Assembly: GCA_016200675.1 (NCBI GenBank)
Contig: JACQEH010000066.1
Location: forward strand, 1-8,426
Direction of reading: 5' to 3'
Source of the DNA: Chloroflexota bacterium
GTDB lineage: Bacteria > Chloroflexota > Limnocylindria > Limnocylindrales > CSP1-4
DNA: 8,426 nt
Positions within the stretch are counted from its first letter, which is position 1, and each line of letters starts with the position of its first letter. The position numbers and the translations under genes were made by a program. Positions 6,222 to 8,426 of the stretch are shown piece after piece. The notes beneath the pieces are model-generated. The model worked only from the letters and a program-made list of their open reading frames with translations, made no database searches and had not been told where the DNA came from.

Positions 6222-6228
6222 CACGGCC

Positions 6229-7293
6229 TTGGCGCGACGCATTCGCCGCTCAACCGGCCCGCTGGACCTTCGCACGCAGGCGATCCTCCGGGCCGTCATC
6301 GAGGAATATGTGACCTCGGCGCTCCCCGTCGGCAGTCATGCCCTCGTCGAACGCTACGGCCTCGGCGTGTCCAGCGCGACTGTCCGTAACATCCTCGCCG
6401 AGCTGGAGCTCGCCGGCCTCCTGACCCACCCCCACACCTCGGCCGGCCGGATCCCCACGGACGAGGGCTACCGCTGGTACGTCGAGTCGATCATGGACGC
6501 CGCCCTCATGCCCGAGATCGAGCAGCTCATGATCCGTCACCAGTTCGGGCAGGTCGAGTACGCCAGCGAGCACTGGTTCCGGCTCGCGGCCTCGACCATC
6601 GCCTCGCTCACCAGCAATGCCGGCCTCGCCACGCCGGCCAAGCCGGCCGCCGCCCACGTCCGCCGCATCGACCTCGTCGCCATCAACGAGCGGCTCGCCA
6701 GCCTCGTCCTGGTGATGCGGGAGGGCGCCCTGAAGCAGGTCCTTCTCACCGTCGACGAGGGGACGAGCCAGGAGACCCTGACGGCCGTTGCGGCGACCCT
6801 CAACGGGATCGTCGACGGGCGTACGGCCCGCGAGATCGCGCGCGCCATCGCCCGCTTGCCGGACGACCGTCCGGAGATCGACCTCGTTCGGAGGGTCGGG
6901 GAACGGATCGTGCGCACCCTCCAGGAGTACGACACCGCGGCGGTCGAGGAGGTCTTCAGCGACGGCCTCCTGAACGTCATGGGCGCGCCCGAGTTCGCCC
7001 ACAGCGACAAGCTCCGCCGCGTCTTCTCGGCCCTCGAGAACCGGACCTACCTCGGGGCCCTCGTCGGCGACGTTGCCGCCTCCGGCGACGTCCGCGTCTA
7101 CATCGGCCACGAGAACATTCCGGCCGACATGCGCGAGGTGGCCCTCGTCCTCGCTCCCTACGGACGGGCCGGCAGCGCCGTTGGCGTCGTCGGCGTCCTG
7201 GGCCCCACCCGCCTGGCCTACCCGCTCGCCATCGGCACCGTCCGCTTCGTATCGGGCCTGATGAACGAGCTGGTCGACCACCTCTACGCCTGA
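6229..7293 (+). CDS. hrcA: Heat-inducible transcription repressor HrcA
   Basis: Repressor of class I heat-shock genes, binding CIRCE when chaperone capacity is ample; it acts on its own operon through the perfect CIRCE at 6175-6201. The 354 residues fit the family (about 340-360). The N-terminal winged-helix domain (about 10-85) contains the recognition region SSATVRNILAELELAGLL (48-65) followed by the diagnostic HPHTSAGRIPTDEGYRWYV (67-85). A central inserted dimerisation domain and a GAF-like core follow, ending with GVLGPTRLAYPLAI (322-335), the family's C-terminal signature. Translation begins at an unusual TTG, backed by a GGAG seven bases upstream. An ATG-free start on a repressor may keep its level low relative to the chaperones (inference). 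It is the first gene of the operon; grpE starts 40 bp after its TGA. Confidence 0.97.
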   Translation: MARRIRRSTGPLDLRTQAILRAVIEEYVTSALPVGSHALVERYGLGVSSATVRNILAELELAGLLTHPHTSAGRIPTDEGYRWYVESIMDAALMPEIEQLMIRHQFGQVEYASEHWFRLAASTIASLTSNAGLATPAKPAAAHVRRIDLVAINERLASLVLVMREGALKQVLLTVDEGTSQETLTAVAATLNGIVDGRTAREIARAIARLPDDRPEIDLVRRVGERIVRTLQEYDTAAVEEVFSDGLLNVMGAPEFAHSDKLRRVFSALENRTYLGALVGDVAASGDVRVYIGHENIPADMREVALVLAPYGRAGSAVGVVGVLGPTRLAYPLAIGTVRFVSGLMNELVDHLYA

Positions 7294-7333
7294 CCGACCC
7301 CTGGACGAACCCGAGCACGAGCACCCGAGGACC

Positions 7334-7933
7334 ATGGACCGACGCACCCGCGCCCAGCAGCGCGCCGAAGAGATCGACATCACCCCGACGAAGCTCCTCG
7401 CCGACATCGAGCGCCTGACCGGCGAACGCGATGCCGCCAGCCGCGAGAAGGACGAGTTCCTGGCCGCCCTGCAGCGGGAGCGGGCCGAGTTCGTCAACTT
7501 CAAGCGCCGGACGGCCGAAGAGCGCCAGGCGATGATCGGCCTCGCCGGCGAGGGCCTGATCAGCAAGGTGATCGCGATCGCCGACGACTTCGATCGGGCC
7601 ATCGAGGCACGACCCGCGGGCATCGCCGACGACCCGTGGGTCGAAGGCATCGCCGCGATCGATCGGAAGCTGCGCCAGCTCCTCGAGAGCGAGGGCGTCT
7701 CGCCGATCGCCGCTGCACCCGGCACGCCCTTCGATCCGCGGGAGCACGAGGCCGTGGCCAGCATCCCCGGCAGCGGCCAGCCTGATGGGGCGATCGTCGA
7801 CGAGCTGCGACGCGGCTATCGCCTCCGCGATCGGGTCCTCCGGCCGGCGCTCGTGGCCGTGGCCGCGGACGGCACGCCACCATCCACCGCCCCCGGCGGC
7901 GACGCCGGCTCCACCGACCACCCCGTCCACTGA
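7334..7933 (+). CDS. grpE: Nucleotide exchange factor GrpE
   Basis: Cytoplasmic dimeric co-chaperone that releases ADP from DnaK. The 199-residue length is typical. A long charged coiled coil spans about 20-62 and ends in EFVNFKRRTAEE (51-62), the family's conserved helix. LISKVIAIADDFDRAIEA (75-92) and WVEGIAAIDRKLRQLLESEG (102-121) continue the four-helix region. The beta-wing carries GTPFDPREHEAV (130-141) and ELRRGYRLRDRVLRPALVAV (157-176), matching the PROSITE-type GrpE signature. The last 20 residues are Pro/Gly/Thr-rich and probably disordered. The start ATG 7334 follows GAGG (7327-7330) by only three bases, a short spacing that may limit initiation, but no other start fits the N-terminus. 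Lies 40 bp after hrcA and 26 bp before dnaK, under the shared CIRCE promoter. Confidence 0.97.
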   Translation: MDRRTRAQQRAEEIDITPTKLLADIERLTGERDAASREKDEFLAALQRERAEFVNFKRRTAEERQAMIGLAGEGLISKVIAIADDFDRAIEARPAGIADDPWVEGIAAIDRKLRQLLESEGVSPIAAAPGTPFDPREHEAVASIPGSGQPDGAIVDELRRGYRLRDRVLRPALVAVAADGTPPSTAPGGDAGSTDHPVH

Positions 7934-7947
7934 ACCCGAACACCGAC

Positions 7948-7952
7948 AGGAG
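7948..7952 (+). promoter_or_regulatory. Strong ribosome binding site of dnaK
   Basis: AGGAG ends seven bases before ATG 7960. It is the best-spaced and strongest Shine-Dalgarno site in the window, in keeping with the high output expected for DnaK compared with hrcA (TTG start) and grpE (cramped site). Confidence 0.75.
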
Positions 7953-7959
7953 TCATCAC

Positions 7960-8426
7960 ATGGGAAAGATCATCGGCATCGACCTCGGCACGACGAACTC
8001 GGTCGTGGCCGTCATGGAGGGCGGCGAGCCCACCGTCATCGCCTCGGCCGAGGGCGGCCGGACCGTCCCGTCGGTCGTCGCATTCACCAAGACCGGCGAG
8101 CGCCTCGTCGGCCAGCTGGCCAAGCGCCAGTCGGTCACGAATCCCGAGAACACGGTCTACTCGATCAAGCGCTTCATGGGCCGCCGCTGGGACGATCCCG
8201 AGGTCAAGCGCAGCAAGGAGCTGGTCCCGTACACGGTCGAGAAGGACTCCAAGACGGACGGCATCCGGGTCAAGGTCGGCGACGGCAAGTCGTACTCGCC
8301 GCCGGAGATCTCGGCGATGATCCTCCAGAAGCTCAAGACCGACGCCGAGGCGTACCTCAACGAGAAGGTCACCGAGGCGGTCATCACCGTCCCGGCCTAC
8401 TTCGACGACACCCAGCGCCAGGCGAC
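7960..8426 (+). CDS. dnaK: Molecular chaperone DnaK (Hsp70), 5' part
   Basis: ATP-dependent Hsp70 chaperone, partner of GrpE and presumably of a DnaJ encoded further on. Only the first 155 residues are in the window; the family averages about 620-640, so the gene runs off the right edge with its frame open. Visible parts belong to lobe I of the actin-like ATPase domain: the phosphate-1 motif IGIDLGTTNSVVAV (5-18), GGRTVPSVVAF (32-42), the catalytic Lys in YSIKRFMGRR (67-76, K70), and AVITVPAYFDDTQRQA (140-155), the start of the second Hsp70 signature. ATG 7960 is set by the AGGAG seven bases upstream and the standard MGKIIGIDLG start. Third gene of the CIRCE-controlled operon, with no promoter of its own visible in the 26-bp gap after grpE. 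Confidence 0.99.
   Translation, partial: MGKIIGIDLGTTNSVVAVMEGGEPTVIASAEGGRTVPSVVAFTKTGERLVGQLAKRQSVTNPENTVYSIKRFMGRRWDDPEVKRSKELVPYTVEKDSKTDGIRVKVGDGKSYSPPEISAMILQKLKTDAEAYLNEKVTEAVITVPAYFDDTQRQA

Noticed and set aside
6250..7764. 504-residue minus-strand open frame opposite hrcA-grpE
   Set aside because: Antisense to two unmistakable genes; no motif of its own.

Overview
The window is very GC-rich (about 70% by eye), almost wholly coding, and ordinary in content: bacterial housekeeping genes plus two membrane proteins and a carbonic anhydrase. The order lepA, (a CPBP-type membrane protein), hemW, hrcA, grpE, dnaK matches the lepA-hemW-hrcA-grpE-dnaK block known from Bacillus and relatives. 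A perfect CIRCE operator lies in front of hrcA. In high-GC Actinobacteria dnaK is normally under HspR/HAIR control, so HrcA/CIRCE control of grpE-dnaK at this GC content points to a high-GC Chloroflexota-like lineage. That placement is inference from layout, not from a search.

Layout. Positions 1-267 hold no gene I can support. Positions 268-1212 (+) encode a ten-helix EamA/DMT-type transporter. It converges on a beta-carbonic anhydrase at 1276-1923 (-). A 171-bp divergent region with two perfect inverted repeats and two -10-like elements separates that gene from lepA (2095-3906, +). lepA is followed after one base by a CPBP-family membrane protein (3908-4657), which overlaps the start of hemW (4635-5977). 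hemW carries an apparent 1-nt frameshift near 5880-5888, so its conserved C-terminus lies in another frame. A promoter (TTGACG, 17-bp spacer, extended -10 TGCTACCAT) and CIRCE (6175-6201) then drive hrcA (6229-7293), grpE (7334-7933) and dnaK (7960 to the window edge, partial).

Functionally, lepA-CPBP-hemW look like one transcription unit (translation-elongation GTPase, membrane protein of unknown role, radical-SAM/heme protein). hrcA-grpE-dnaK form a self-regulated heat-shock operon: HrcA represses through CIRCE, and GrpE is the nucleotide exchange factor for DnaK. Three starts (carbonic anhydrase, lepA, hrcA) share a GCTACnnT -10-like motif. For carbonic anhydrase and lepA it lies so close to the start codon that leaderless transcripts are likely. 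I see no mobile element, CRISPR array, RNA gene or clearly new system. The most useful observations are the hemW frameshift, the degenerate active-site motifs of the CPBP protein and the shared -10 motif.
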